In this document: one piece after another, positions 55,600-64,000 of the stretch
How positions within the stretch are numbered: the stretch's first letter is position 1
How the letters are laid out: each line of letters opens with the position of its first letter
From: Rhizobium sp. CF080
GTDB lineage: Bacteria; Pseudomonadota; Alphaproteobacteria; Rhizobiales; Rhizobiaceae
Direction: 5' to 3'
Length of the DNA stretch: 64,000 bases
NCBI RefSeq assembly: GCF_000282095.2
Contig: NZ_AKKC02000016.1
Location: 124,001 to 188,000 of the forward strand
Translations under genes and position numbers: made by a program
The notes under the pieces: generated by a model
The model's input: only the letters and a program-made list of their open reading frames with translations
Databases searched by the model: none
Told to the model about the DNA's origin: nothing

Positions 55600-56067
55600 A
55601 TGGCCGATCTTTCCTCCCTGAAGGACCTCGCGCCGGCTTCCGAAGCTGCCGCTCCGGTCTATGTCCGCAAGGTCGACAGCCTCGGCCGCTCCTACGCGAC
55701 CGGCAAGCGCAAGAACGCCGTCGCCCGCGTCTGGGTCAAGGCCGGCACCGGCAAGATCACGGTCAACGGCCGTGACTTCTCGACCTACTTCGCCCGTCCG
55801 GTCCTGCAGATGATCCTGCAGCAGCCGGTCATCGCCGCTGCCCGCACCGGCCAGTTCGACATCGTCGCGACCGTCGCCGGTGGCGGCCTCTCCGGCCAGG
55901 CCGGCGCTGTTCGTCACGGCGTCTCCAAGGCACTCACCTACTTCGAGCCAGGCCTTCGCGGCGTGCTCAAGAAGGGTGGCTTCCTGACCCGCGACAGCCG
56001 CGTGGTAGAGCGTAAGAAGTACGGCAAGGCCAAGGCCCGCCGCTCCTTCCAGTTCTCCAAGCGTTAA
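55600..56067 (+). CDS. rpsI: 30S ribosomal protein S9
   Basis: 155 residues, with the alphaproteobacterial N-terminal extension of about 30 residues before SYATGKRKNAVARVWV. It ends in KYGKAKARRSFQFSKR, the conserved basic tail that reaches the P-site tRNA. The start follows AAGGAGCGCC at the end of rplM. A UUCG-loop terminator ends the operon. Confidence 0.98.
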   Translation: MADLSSLKDLAPASEAAAPVYVRKVDSLGRSYATGKRKNAVARVWVKAGTGKITVNGRDFSTYFARPVLQMILQQPVIAAARTGQFDIVATVAGGGLSGQAGAVRHGVSKALTYFEPGLRGVLKKGGFLTRDSRVVERKKYGKAKARRSFQFSKR

Positions 56068-56090
56068 TCGCTTCGGAACTTGTACCTTCA

Positions 56091-56118
56091 AAAGGCGGAG
56101 CTTCGGCTCCGCCTTTTT
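56091..56118 (+). terminator. Rho-independent terminator after rpsI
   Basis: Eleven-pair stem AAAGGCGGAGC / GCTCCGCCTTT with a TTCG tetraloop followed by TTTTT, 24 bases after the rpsI stop. Confidence 0.92.
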
Positions 56119-56132
56119 CGTTTAGGCAACGC

Positions 56133-56594
56133 TCATATCGGCAGTTCGGTCGTCGATTTCAGTTCGCGAAGAACAAAGCTGGAGACCACGTTGCGCACAT
56201 GCGGATTGCGCATCAGGTGGCGGGTCATGAAAGCCTCATAGGCTTCGACATCGCGCGCCCTGATCTTCAGCATATAATCAAATGTCCCGGACAGTGCGTA
56301 ACACTCCATGATCTCCGGTCGGTCGCGCACGACCGTGGCGAAGGCCTCGATCGCCTCCTCGTGGTGATCCTCCAGCGTCACATGGGCGACGATGCAGAGC
56401 TTGAGGTCGAGCTTTGCCGGATCGAGAAGTGCCACCCGCTTTCGAATGACGCCCTCGGCCTCCAATTCCTGGACCTTCCGCCAGGCGGTGCTTTGCGACA
56501 TGCCGGCCTTCTCCGCCAATTCGGCGAGCGATGAGCCATCCCCCGCCTGCACGAGCTGCAGAAGCTTGCGGGCGGCCTGCAGATTTTCTTTCAT
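56133..56594 (-). CDS. Lrp/AsnC family regulator
   Basis: A 153-residue protein with an N-terminal helix-turn-helix (SLAELAEKAGMSQSTAWRKVQELEAEGVI) and a C-terminal RAM ligand domain (CYALSGTFDYMLKIRARDVEAYEAFM). It is divergent from phhA across 153 bases, which suggests it activates or represses phenylalanine hydroxylase in response to an aromatic amino acid. This is the common arrangement in alphaproteobacteria, but the ligand is inferred. Confidence 0.92.
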   Translation of the reverse strand: MKENLQAARKLLQLVQAGDGSSLAELAEKAGMSQSTAWRKVQELEAEGVIRKRVALLDPAKLDLKLCIVAHVTLEDHHEEAIEAFATVVRDRPEIMECYALSGTFDYMLKIRARDVEAYEAFMTRHLMRNPHVRNVVSSFVLRELKSTTELPI

Positions 56595-56747
56595 GAAGCT
56601 TCCTCCTCCTGGAATATCCTCCCATTATTTAATCTCAATTCGGCAAAGCTGAAATGATTACCCGCGTATTCAGAGATATATTGGTGATCTGGCAGCCGGC
56701 GGCTGGAATACCCTCGGCTCATTGGCTTAACGAATGGGAGGTCGTTC

Positions 56748-57539
56748 ATGAGCAAGCAAAGCACCTATTCGGCGACCCTGCCGGATGCGGAGGGCATCTA
56801 TCGCTACACGAGCGAGGAAGACCTGATCTGGAGCGAACTCTACCAGCGCCAGATGACGCTCTTGGCCGACAAGGCCTGTGGGGAATATCTGGACGGGGTC
56901 AAGGCGCTTGGGCTGAAGCCGGACAAGGTTCCCCAGCTTCGCGATGTCGACCGGCGCCTCAACGAGACCACCGGATTCGGCGTGGAGGGCGTTCCCGCCC
57001 TCATTCCGCCATCGCGCTTCTACGAATTGCTGTCGCAGGGCAAGTTTCCACTGGCAACGTTCATCCGCCGCCGCGAGCATATCGACTATATCGAAGAGCC
57101 GGATATCTTCCACGAGGTCTTCGGCCACTGCCCTCTCCTCACCAACCAGAGCTACGCCAATTTCGTCCGCCGCTTTGGTGAAAAGGCCGTCGGGCTCGGC
57201 CGGGAATATTCCTGGCATCTGTTCCGGATCTTCTGGTTTACCGTCGAATTCGGCCTGATCGATACGCCGGAGGGCCGCCGCTGCTTCGGGGCCGGCATCG
57301 TCTCATCGCCCAACGAGACGCGTGCGGCGATGGAAGGCAAGGAAGCCGAATTCCGGCCCTTCGATCTGATGACGGTGCTGAGGACCCCCTATCGCATCGA
57401 TATTGTCCAGCCGATCTACTATGTCATCGACAGCTTCGCGCAGCTGGAATCGATCATCGAGGAGGATATCGGCGCGCGGATCAGGGACGCCAAGGCGCTT
57501 GGCGATTTCCCACCGGTTTTCGAAGCCAAGGCTTCCTGA
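56748..57539 (+). CDS. phhA: Phenylalanine-4-hydroxylase
   Basis: A 263-residue monomeric pterin-dependent enzyme that converts phenylalanine to tyrosine. The iron ligands are His122 and His127 (FHEVFGHCPLL) and Glu167 (FWFTVEFGL). The pterin and substrate pocket segments (GVPALIPPSRFYELL, PDIFHEV) are intact, and there is no N-terminal ACT domain, as normal for bacteria. The ribosome site GGGAGG is close to the ATG. The tetrahydropterin-recycling partner (phhB) is not nearby. Confidence 0.95.
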   Translation: MSKQSTYSATLPDAEGIYRYTSEEDLIWSELYQRQMTLLADKACGEYLDGVKALGLKPDKVPQLRDVDRRLNETTGFGVEGVPALIPPSRFYELLSQGKFPLATFIRRREHIDYIEEPDIFHEVFGHCPLLTNQSYANFVRRFGEKAVGLGREYSWHLFRIFWFTVEFGLIDTPEGRRCFGAGIVSSPNETRAAMEGKEAEFRPFDLMTVLRTPYRIDIVQPIYYVIDSFAQLESIIEEDIGARIRDAKALGDFPPVFEAKAS

Positions 57540-57624
57540 GCGGAAGGAATTCTCTCTCGCTCAGGCTTGCCTTGTCGGCCCTTATTGTCCAACGTTCCCG
57601 CCACGTTAACAATGGAGGGACGCC

Positions 57625-58575
57625 ATGGCAGAAAAGTCGATCGACCATGCCTTCACTGCGAAAGGCCTGACCTCAGCCGCGTCGGATCCCACCTTCGCCG
57701 GGGCTCTGTCCTTCATGCGCCGCCGCTTCACGAAGGATCTGACCGGTGTGGATACGGTCGTGTGGGGCATTCCCTTCGATGCCGCGACCTCCAACCGGCC
57801 GGGCGCCCGGTTCGGGCCGCAGGCGATCCGGCGGGCATCGGCGATCTTCGACAACGATCCGCAATATCCGTTCCGGCGCGATCTCTTCGCAGACATGGCC
57901 GTCATCGATTACGGCGACTGCCTGCTCGACTACGGCAACCACCAGAAGACGCCGGCTGCGATCGAGGCCCAGGCGAATGTCATCCTCGACAGCGGCGCCT
58001 TCCTGCTGACGCTCGGCGGCGACCACTATGTCACCTGGCCGCTACTCAAAGCCCATGCGGCCAAACACGGGCCGCTGGCGCTGGTACAGTTCGACGCGCA
58101 TCAGGACACCTGGCTAGACGAGGAGGGACGGATCGACCACGGCTCTTTCGTGGCGCGGGCGGTACGGGCCGGCATCATCGATCCTGCCCGCTCGATCCAG
58201 GTCGGCATCCGCACCCACGCGCCGGAAGATTTCGGGATCCGCCTCCTTTATGGCCACGAGGTCGAGGAGATGACGGCAGCCGAAATCGCAAAGGCGATCC
58301 TCGATCATGTCGGGCAAACGCCGACCTACCTGACGTTCGACATCGACTGCGTCGACCCGGCCTTCGCGCCCGGAACCGGCACGCCGGTCGCCGGCGGGCC
58401 TTCGAGCGCGAAAATCCTGTCGGTCCTGCGCCAGCTTGGGCACCTCGATATCCGTGGCGCCGATGTCGTCGAAGTGGCGCCGGCCTATGATCATGCGGAT
58501 ATCACCGCCATTGCAGGGGCGACGGTTGCAATGTATATGCTCGGGCTTCGAGCGGAACGACGCGCGGTCCGTTAA
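57625..58575 (+). CDS. speB: Agmatinase / ureohydrolase
   Basis: A 316-residue arginase-family enzyme, most likely cleaving agmatine to putrescine and urea. The two-manganese site is complete: His134 (GGDHYVTWP), Asp157/His159/Asp161 (FDAHQDTW), and Asp239/Asp241 (FDIDCVDPAF). The substrate could be another guanidino compound such as guanidinobutyrate; sequence alone does not settle it. The ribosome site GGAGGG lies seven bases before the ATG. It precedes argC by about 70 bases on the same strand, with a loose metabolic link through arginine. Confidence 0.9.
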   Translation: MAEKSIDHAFTAKGLTSAASDPTFAGALSFMRRRFTKDLTGVDTVVWGIPFDAATSNRPGARFGPQAIRRASAIFDNDPQYPFRRDLFADMAVIDYGDCLLDYGNHQKTPAAIEAQANVILDSGAFLLTLGGDHYVTWPLLKAHAAKHGPLALVQFDAHQDTWLDEEGRIDHGSFVARAVRAGIIDPARSIQVGIRTHAPEDFGIRLLYGHEVEEMTAAEIAKAILDHVGQTPTYLTFDIDCVDPAFAPGTGTPVAGGPSSAKILSVLRQLGHLDIRGADVVEVAPAYDHADITAIAGATVAMYMLGLRAERRAVR

Positions 58576-58648
58576 TTTTCTGAATCAACTTGCTGGTAGA
58601 CTGAATCCGGCGCTCAACCCAAGGCACTGATCTAACAGGACAATGACC

Positions 58649-59581
58649 ATGACAGCGAAAATCTTCATCGATGGCGAACACGGCACCACGGGACTGCAGA
58701 TCCGCACCCGCATGGCCGGCCGCCGCGACGTCGAATTGCTGTCTATCCCGGAAGCGGAGCGGCGCAATGCCGCCATGCGCGAGGATCTCCTGAACAGCGC
58801 CGATGTCGCCATCCTCTGCCTGCCGGACGATGCGTCGCGGGAAGCCGTGACAATGCTTGCCGGCAACAACAGAGTGCGGGTAATCGACACCTCGACCGCC
58901 TTCCGCGTCGATCCCGCCTGGGCCTACGGCTTTGCGGAAATGGACAAGGCGCAGGCCGACAAGATCAAGGCCTCGCGGCATGTCGCCAATCCTGGCTGCT
59001 ATCCGACCGGCGCGATCGCCCTCCTTCGGCCGCTGCGCGCCGCCGGCATCCTGCCCGACGGTTATCCGGTCACGGTCAACGCGGTCTCCGGTTATACCGG
59101 CGGCGGCAAGCAGCTGATCGGCCAGATGGAAGACCAATCGCGGGAAGACGCGATCTCGGCCAACAATTTCCTCTACGGCCTGAACCTCAAGCACAAACAC
59201 GTGCCGGAGATGAAGATCCACGGCCAGCTCGACCGGGCGCCGATCTTCTCGCCGTCGGTCGGCCGTTTTGCGCAAGGCATGATCGTCCAGGTGCCGCTAT
59301 TCCTCGAAGATCTCAAGGAAGGCGCGACGATGGAGAGCATCCACAAGGTGCTGGTCGAGCATTATGCCGGCCAGGACATCGTCACCGTCGTGCCGCTGGA
59401 GGAGAGCAAGGCCCTGCCGCGCGTCGATGCGGAAGAGCTGGTCGATACCGACACGATGAAGCTTTTCGTGTTCGGCACGCCGGGCGGTGCGCATGTCAAT
59501 CTCGTGGCCCTGCTCGACAACCTCGGCAAGGGCGCTTCGGGTGCTGCCGTCCAGAACATGGACCTGATGCTTTCGGCCTGA
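58649..59581 (+). CDS. argC: N-acetyl-gamma-glutamyl-phosphate reductase, type 2
   Basis: 310 residues from the second ATG at 58649, eight bases after AGGA; the ATG at 58643 is too close. It reduces acetylglutamyl phosphate to the semialdehyde in arginine synthesis. GEHGTTG near the N-terminus binds NADP, and Cys117 in ANPGCYPTGAIALL is the thiol nucleophile. The short length and NPGCYPTG motif are those of the type 2 (alphaproteobacterial) form. Confidence 0.95.
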   Translation: MTAKIFIDGEHGTTGLQIRTRMAGRRDVELLSIPEAERRNAAMREDLLNSADVAILCLPDDASREAVTMLAGNNRVRVIDTSTAFRVDPAWAYGFAEMDKAQADKIKASRHVANPGCYPTGAIALLRPLRAAGILPDGYPVTVNAVSGYTGGGKQLIGQMEDQSREDAISANNFLYGLNLKHKHVPEMKIHGQLDRAPIFSPSVGRFAQGMIVQVPLFLEDLKEGATMESIHKVLVEHYAGQDIVTVVPLEESKALPRVDAEELVDTDTMKLFVFGTPGGAHVNLVALLDNLGKGASGAAVQNMDLMLSA

Positions 59582-59724
59582 TGGCGGGAAGCATTTCCTT
59601 TCCCGCAATACGCCTTCGCCTTTGGCTGCCTGTCTGCCGCGCGGCATGACGAGAACGGCAACGCAAAAGACCGCGACGACGCGCTTGCCGTTGCCGCCTC
59701 GGTCCCCAACGTGATGCAGCGAGC

Positions 59725-60132
59725 TTAGGCAAACACCCGCTTCAGACCCAGATTGACGGCAAGCTTTTCACCCGGTCCATGCACGGCGGCAAACAGCAGG
59801 CCGGCCAGGAAGGTGAAGTGGTCGACGAAGAAGCCGAACTCCGCCTGGTTGGCTTCCCAATGGCTCGGGCCATGGAAAGCGAAGGCCAGGAAGATGACGT
59901 AGGCGCCAGCGAGCAAGGCGGCCTCCGAGAAGAACGCGCCGGTCAGGAATGCGAGGGCCAGCCCCACCTCGAAGATCGCCGCGACCCAGGCGAGGAACAG
60001 CGGGAACGGGAAACCGGCGCCCGCGATGAAGGCTGCGGTCGCGTGCATGTCGAGAAACTTGAATACCGTCGCCATGACGAACAGGCCGCCGAAGATCAGC
60101 CTTGCGACGAGAATTGCGATTGTCTTTGCCAT
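59725..60132 (-). CDS. DoxX family membrane protein
   Basis: 135 residues from the ATG at 60132, with GGAGAGGGT upstream. Four hydrophobic helices with the DoxX pattern are seen (LVARLIFGGLFVMATVFKFLD; AAFIAGAGFPFPLFLAWVAAIFEVGLALAFLTG). The conserved RLxxGxxF and E of the third helix are present. DoxX proteins take part in redox or sulfur metabolism in some bacteria, otherwise unknown. The longer upstream frame is arginine-rich noise. Confidence 0.85.
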   Translation of the reverse strand: MAKTIAILVARLIFGGLFVMATVFKFLDMHATAAFIAGAGFPFPLFLAWVAAIFEVGLALAFLTGAFFSEAALLAGAYVIFLAFAFHGPSHWEANQAEFGFFVDHFTFLAGLLFAAVHGPGEKLAVNLGLKRVFA

Positions 60133-60289
60133 AACCCTACCCTCTCCTTGGCCGAAGCCGTTTGAACTATGTCTCAAGGACGGGCGCGGAATTCCAAATC
60201 CGACACAAGGCCGCGATTTTTTCACAGACAAAAGGCGGATGGAAGATTGATCCGCCCGCCTTCGCCTGTGTCTAGCAATGTGTGGGAGA

Positions 60290-61390
60290 TCAGCTCCGCG
60301 TGACGATCGCCGTCTCCGGCGGATATTCGCCGACAAACGCGCGCCAGTGGGCGACCGCAAAACCCAGGACGATCAGTGCAGCAGCCTGGTGCGTCAGCGC
60401 CAGATCGAGCGGCACCTGCATGACCAGCGTCGAGATGCCGATGACGGCCTGGACCGTCACCAGTCCGAACAGCAGGACGGAACGGCGGGCATGGGTCGAG
60501 CCCGGGGCCAGCCGAAGCGAGATGATCATGTGCACGAGGGTCGCGGCCCACAGAACATAGGCGCCGCAGCGGTGCACGAACTGCACCGTCTTCGGGTTCT
60601 CGAACAGATTGATCCACCAGGGCTGCTGGACGAAGAGATCGCCGGGGACCAGAGCACCGTCCATCAGCGGCCAGGTGTTATAGGAAAGGCCGGCATCGAG
60701 CCCGGCCACCAGGGCGCCAAGATAGATCTGGAAGAGGACTAGGAAGGCGATGCCGCCAGCCGCCCATTTGGATCTTGCCGTCGGCGGAAGGTCACGGCTG
60801 TGCGGCGCCAGCCCGCGCATGATCCAAATACAGGCGGCGAAGATCAGACAGGCGATGACCAGATGCGTGGCGAGCCGGTATTGCGAGACGCTGACCAGTT
60901 TGGTGAGGCCGGAAGACACCATCCACCAGCCGATGAAACCCTGGAAGCCGCCGAGCGCGAGCAGGCCGACCAGGGGGCCGCGCAAACGCTTTTCGATGCG
61001 GCCGGTGAGCCAGAAGAAGATCAGCGGCAGCGCGAAGACCATGCCGATCGAGCGGGCGAGGAACCGGTGCGCCCATTCCCACCAGAAGATCGACTTGAAT
61101 TCGTCGACTGTCATGTCCTTGTTGATTTCCTGATATTGCGGGATGCGCTGGTAGAGGCGGAACTCCTCGTCCCACTCCGCAGCCGACAGAGGCGGGATGA
61201 CGCCGTGGATAGGTTTCCATTCGGTGATCGACAGGCCGGAATCGGTGAGCCGCGTCGCGCCGCCGACCAGCACGAGACAGAACAGCGTGAAGACGACGAC
61301 GCCGAGCCAGATGCGCACCGCCTTGCGGTCGCGCTCGCGGCGCTTGGTATGGTTCAGGACATCGATGATCACAGCATCGGTTGCCGACAT
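60290..61390 (-). CDS. ctaA: Heme A synthase CtaA
   Basis: 366 residues from the ATG at 61390 (MSATDAVIIDVLNHTKRRERDRKAV), with AGGAG seven bases upstream. An eight-helix inner-membrane protein of the COX15/CtaA family that oxidises the methyl of heme O to a formyl, giving heme A for cytochrome c oxidase. Conserved histidines sit in WEWAHRFLAR, RLATHLVIAC, FVHRCGAYVLW and LTHQAAAL. The segment ITEWKPIHGVIPPLSAAEWDEEF is a family marker. It follows argC and DoxX in the same neighbourhood as in S. meliloti. Confidence 0.95.
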   Translation of the reverse strand: MSATDAVIIDVLNHTKRRERDRKAVRIWLGVVVFTLFCLVLVGGATRLTDSGLSITEWKPIHGVIPPLSAAEWDEEFRLYQRIPQYQEINKDMTVDEFKSIFWWEWAHRFLARSIGMVFALPLIFFWLTGRIEKRLRGPLVGLLALGGFQGFIGWWMVSSGLTKLVSVSQYRLATHLVIACLIFAACIWIMRGLAPHSRDLPPTARSKWAAGGIAFLVLFQIYLGALVAGLDAGLSYNTWPLMDGALVPGDLFVQQPWWINLFENPKTVQFVHRCGAYVLWAATLVHMIISLRLAPGSTHARRSVLLFGLVTVQAVIGISTLVMQVPLDLALTHQAAALIVLGFAVAHWRAFVGEYPPETAIVTRS

Positions 61391-61532
61391 GGGTATGCTC
61401 CTGTCGCTCAAGCCAAAAGGACGCGGCACATGGCAAGCGCCCACAAGCATTTCGCGTTGCTTTGCCCCATCAACCCATGCAAAACAAGCCCCGGCGCTTT
61501 GCGGCATGCGGTCGCGGATAGGAGAAGACGTC

Positions 61533-61745
61533 TTGGTCCCGCGTTTGAGAAGTTTCATCGGCACGATCCTGATCATCATCCTGGTGATCGTTTATGCGCT
61601 TGCCGCCACGACCTTCGCCATGTTGCTGCTTGCCACCTCCCCCTGGTGGGTCCATTTCCTCTACTTCCTGATCAGCGGCCTCCTCTGGATCCTGCCGGCC
61701 ATGGTGATCATCAAATGGATGGCCGGGCCGAAGCCGAAACCGTGA
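61533..61745 (+). CDS. DUF2842 small membrane protein
   Basis: 70 residues from a TTG at 61533, which has GGAG eight bases upstream. The sequence RLRSFIGTILIIILVIVYAL is followed by a second helix (WWVHFLYFLISGLLWILPAMVIIKWM). Two transmembrane helices with the SPWWVHFLYFLISGLLWILPAM motif are those of DUF2842 proteins of Rhizobiales. Function unknown. It is divergent from ctaA, whose 5' end is 142 bases away. Confidence 0.85.
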   Translation: MVPRLRSFIGTILIIILVIVYALAATTFAMLLLATSPWWVHFLYFLISGLLWILPAMVIIKWMAGPKPKP

Positions 61746-61864
61746 TCGGTTTTACCAACGGTTAACCAGCGGCAGCGGTTTCGCAGGGCTGAAACCCACC
61801 GGTAAACCGATTTTTGGTGCCCTCCCCCTATGTTGCCAGCCAAACGGCATCAGCGGGCGAAGCC

Positions 61865-63112
61865 ATGCAGCAGCGTGAAATCCACCACGAAGAGCAGATC
61901 GAGGAAAAGCTCGACCTGCGAACCGATGACCGGACGGTCCGGTTTGCCGCGCTCAGCCTTATTGCTGTCGCCGATCTCGGTCCACTGGAAGCCGAATGGC
62001 GACGCCTCGAAAACCTCACCAAGAACTCCCTGCACCAGGGTTTCGACTGGTGCCTTGCCTGGGCGCAGGCGCATCGCAACGAACTGGCGATCGTTCAAGG
62101 TTTCGTCGGCGACCGCGTGCTTTTCATCCTGCCGCTCGAAATTGTCCCGGAACGCGGCGTGCGGATCGCCCGTCTGCTCGGCGACCGGTTCAACAACATC
62201 AATACCGGCCTTTTCGATGCAGACCTTGCCGCACCCGATGCGGAGGAACTACAGAACTTCGCCTATGGCTTGAGGCTCGCGCTTTCGGACAAAGCCGATC
62301 TCGTCGTTCTCGACAATATCCCGCTCGTCTGGCGCGGTATGCGGCATCCGCTTGCCGGTCTGGCGACGATCGAGAACCAGAACCATTCCTTCCAGCTTCC
62401 GCTCTTCCCAAATTTCGAGGCGACGCTTGCCCAGTTGAACGCCAAGAGCCGCCGCAAGAAGTTTCGCTCGCAGAGCCGGAAGATCGAGGCGATCGGCGGC
62501 TATGATCATATCGCCCCGACCGACCCGACTGAAAAACACGCCCTGCTCGACACGTTCTTCCGGCAGAAGAGCGAGCGGCTGAGGCTGTTCGGCCTGCCGG
62601 ACGTCTTTCACGCAGCCGGTATCCATGACTTCTTCCACCGCCTCATGGATATTCCGGCCGAAGGGACCGATACGCCCCTGACGCTGCACGCGATCCGCCT
62701 GCGCGGCGAGCATGACGGCCATATCGCGGCAGTTGCCGGCCTGTCGCGCAAGGGCGACCACGTGATCTGCCAGTTCAGTTCGATCGACGAAACGATCTGC
62801 CCGGAGGCAAGTCCGGGCGAACTGCTGTTCTGGCTGATGATCGAGCTGTCCTGCCGGGAAGGCGCCACCGTGTTCGATTTCGGGGTCGGCGACCAACCCT
62901 ACAAGCGCAACTGGTGCACCCGGGAAACGGTGCAGCACGATATCCTGCTGCCGCTCACCTGGAAGGGTTCGCTGATGCGCCCGCTTTTGATCGGGGTGAC
63001 CAAGACGAAGGCGGCGATCAAGCGCAATCCGCATCTCTATGCGATGGCCCAGCGCTGGCGGTCCCGCCAGTGCCCGAAAGTGCCGGAAGCTCCCGCCTCC
63101 GACGCGGAGTGA
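61865..63112 (+). CDS. CelD/BcsL-like GNAT acyltransferase
   Basis: 415 residues from the ATG at 61865; the ribosome site is poor, and an upstream in-frame TTG/GTG pair at 61814-61819 is an alternative. The protein has the two-GNAT-lobe layout of Acetyltransf_6 proteins: LEAEWRRLENLTKNSLHQGFDWCLAWAQ, SRRKKFRSQSRKIEAIGG and a C-terminal VFDFGVGDQPYKRNWCTRE. Relatives are found in cellulose (CelD) and unipolar-polysaccharide loci, and are thought to acylate sugars or a lipid carrier. It is convergent with the ExoP-like gene next to it. Confidence 0.85.
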   Translation: MQQREIHHEEQIEEKLDLRTDDRTVRFAALSLIAVADLGPLEAEWRRLENLTKNSLHQGFDWCLAWAQAHRNELAIVQGFVGDRVLFILPLEIVPERGVRIARLLGDRFNNINTGLFDADLAAPDAEELQNFAYGLRLALSDKADLVVLDNIPLVWRGMRHPLAGLATIENQNHSFQLPLFPNFEATLAQLNAKSRRKKFRSQSRKIEAIGGYDHIAPTDPTEKHALLDTFFRQKSERLRLFGLPDVFHAAGIHDFFHRLMDIPAEGTDTPLTLHAIRLRGEHDGHIAAVAGLSRKGDHVICQFSSIDETICPEASPGELLFWLMIELSCREGATVFDFGVGDQPYKRNWCTRETVQHDILLPLTWKGSLMRPLLIGVTKTKAAIKRNPHLYAMAQRWRSRQCPKVPEAPASDAE

Positions 63113-63116
63113 TCAA

Positions 63117-64000
63117 TCAGGCGGCGCGGCGCTTGCCGGGGCGCGGCGAACGCCGGTCGCCGGCCTGCGCCATGACCAGCAGGTTGCTGTAGCCGGCCGC
63201 TTCGAAATCCGTCACCAGTTCGGCGACCTCTTCATCCTTGAAGCCCGGGACCGACAGGATGATTTCTGCCATCGCGTTGCGTGTCAGGCGCGAGATGCCG
63301 GCGATCTCGGCCGGGCCGCATTCGATCAGCACCAGGTCATAGGCATCGGCCAGCGCATCTACTATCATCGACAGGCGGTCGGCGCCGCGCATGGCACGGG
63401 CCGGATCCGAAGCGCCGTGCGGGATGATATGCGCGTCGGAGAGCCGGTCCGGATGGATCGCATCGCCAAACGCGGTCTCGCCGCAGAGAAGATCGGTAAT
63501 GCCGGGAAGCTTCGGATTTTCCGCCATCAGCTCCGTCGGAGTGGCGGAACCGGTCATGTCGACCAGCACGACGGTGCGGCCACGCTCGGCGAGCTCGCGG
63601 GCGAGCATGACGGTCGCCGTCGAACCTTCGTCACCGCCCGGTGAGATACCGATCGCGACGGGGACATCGTGACGCTGCAGGTAATGTGCAACAGAGCCTA
63701 TCGTGAAACCGCGGTCGTCGGGCTCCGCCACGGCATCCTCTTCTTCGCTCTCCTTCTCGGAAAGCGACTGTTCGGCGATCCTGGCATAGGCGAGCGCTGC
63801 CGCGTTCTTCGGGTTTTCGCGGGCGGGTTCCGGCCGGTCGAAACGGGCGGCGTCGGCCTGCATCTGATGGACCGGCAACGGAGCCGCGGCTGCCGATGCG
63901 GCAGGTTCGAGTATCAAGTCGTCCTCGACATCACGAACGCCCGACGGGCGCAGAGCACGGCCGGAAAAGAGCTCGATGACGATGACGATCAGGCAGCCGA
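63117..64000 (-). CDS. ExoP/Wzc-like protein, C-terminal part only (5' end outside window)
   Basis: The frame is open to base 64000, so only the C-terminal 294 codons are visible. A membrane helix end (GCLIVIVIELFSG) leads into a variable acid-rich linker (LSEKESEEEDAVAEPDD), then a BY-kinase-like fold (VAIGISPGGDEGST, ERGRTVVLVDMTG, YDLVLIECGP). The Walker A lacks the lysine (GDEGST against GEGKST) and Walker A' has lost the usual DxDxR. The C-terminus RRSPRPGKRRAA has no tyrosine cluster. It is therefore probably a co-polymerase without kinase activity. It likely belongs to another polysaccharide locus to the right of the window. Confidence 0.85.
   Translation of the reverse strand, partial: GCLIVIVIELFSGRALRPSGVRDVEDDLILEPAASAAAAPLPVHQMQADAARFDRPEPARENPKNAAALAYARIAEQSLSEKESEEEDAVAEPDDRGFTIGSVAHYLQRHDVPVAIGISPGGDEGSTATVMLARELAERGRTVVLVDMTGSATPTELMAENPKLPGITDLLCGETAFGDAIHPDRLSDAHIIPHGASDPARAMRGADRLSMIVDALADAYDLVLIECGPAEIAGISRLTRNAMAEIILSVPGFKDEEVAELVTDFEAAGYSNLLVMAQAGDRRSPRPGKRRAA

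Noticed and set aside
1..64000. CRISPR arrays, tRNA or rRNA genes, insertion sequences
   Set aside because: No repeat-spacer series, cloverleaf sequence or transposase was recognised on either strand by eye; a tRNAscan or ISfinder search could still reveal one.

Overview
The window looks like chromosomal DNA of a Rhizobiales alphaproteobacterium, close to the Rhizobium/Agrobacterium/Sinorhizobium group. The grounds are the high GC content, an rkpA-rkpG-rkpH cluster like the capsule locus of Sinorhizobium meliloti, the clpP-clpX-lon-hupB order, a RIME-type palindromic element, and the neighbourhood rplM-rpsI, phhA, agmatinase, argC, ctaA. This is inferred from recalled gene content; no search was run.

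Left part (1-28.6 kb), surface polysaccharide. From about 15.1 kb down to base 1 nearly everything is on the minus strand in a tightly overlapping series. It starts with an outer-membrane export (OPX/Wza-like) lipoprotein gene, here broken by an in-frame TAG. A complete Wzc/ExoP-like co-polymerase with tyrosine kinase follows, then gmd and fcl (GDP-L-fucose synthesis), a WcaI-like transferase, a GT2-like transferase, a Wzx flippase, a Wzy-like polymerase, three more glycosyltransferases and a WcaF-like acetyltransferase cut by the window edge. This suggests a fucose-containing, acetylated Wzx/Wzy-dependent polymer. No priming sugar-phosphate transferase is visible. Upstream, also on the minus strand, lie a second, intact OPX gene (26.1-27.3 kb) and rkpA-rkpG-rkpH: a 2.5-kilo-residue type I fatty acid/polyketide synthase, an alpha-oxoamine synthase and a short-chain reductase resembling 3-ketosphinganine reductase. 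A plus-strand PPP-family phosphatase separates the two blocks.

Middle (28.6-46.5 kb), mostly housekeeping: an SbcC/SbcD-like YhaN/YhaO pair, an aldo/keto reductase, a GNAT enzyme, a secreted phytase-domain protein, hupB, lon, clpX and clpP (with hairpin terminators after most of them), a membrane diguanylate cyclase, and a periplasmic gamma-glutamyltransferase followed closely by a cytochrome P450.

Right part (46.5-64 kb): a divergent SDR/MarR pair, a Phd-type antitoxin with a collapsed VapC toxin remnant, a divergent TetR/SDR pair resembling E. coli bdcR-bdcA with a duplicated 16-bp operator, metY, small conserved proteins, a roughly 0.8-kb gene-free stretch, then rplM-rpsI behind a strong promoter, a divergent Lrp regulator/phenylalanine hydroxylase pair, agmatinase, argC, DoxX, heme A synthase and a DUF2842 protein. 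The last two genes, a CelD-type GNAT protein and the C-terminal half of an ExoP-like protein with a degenerate P-loop, probably open another polysaccharide locus that continues past base 64000.
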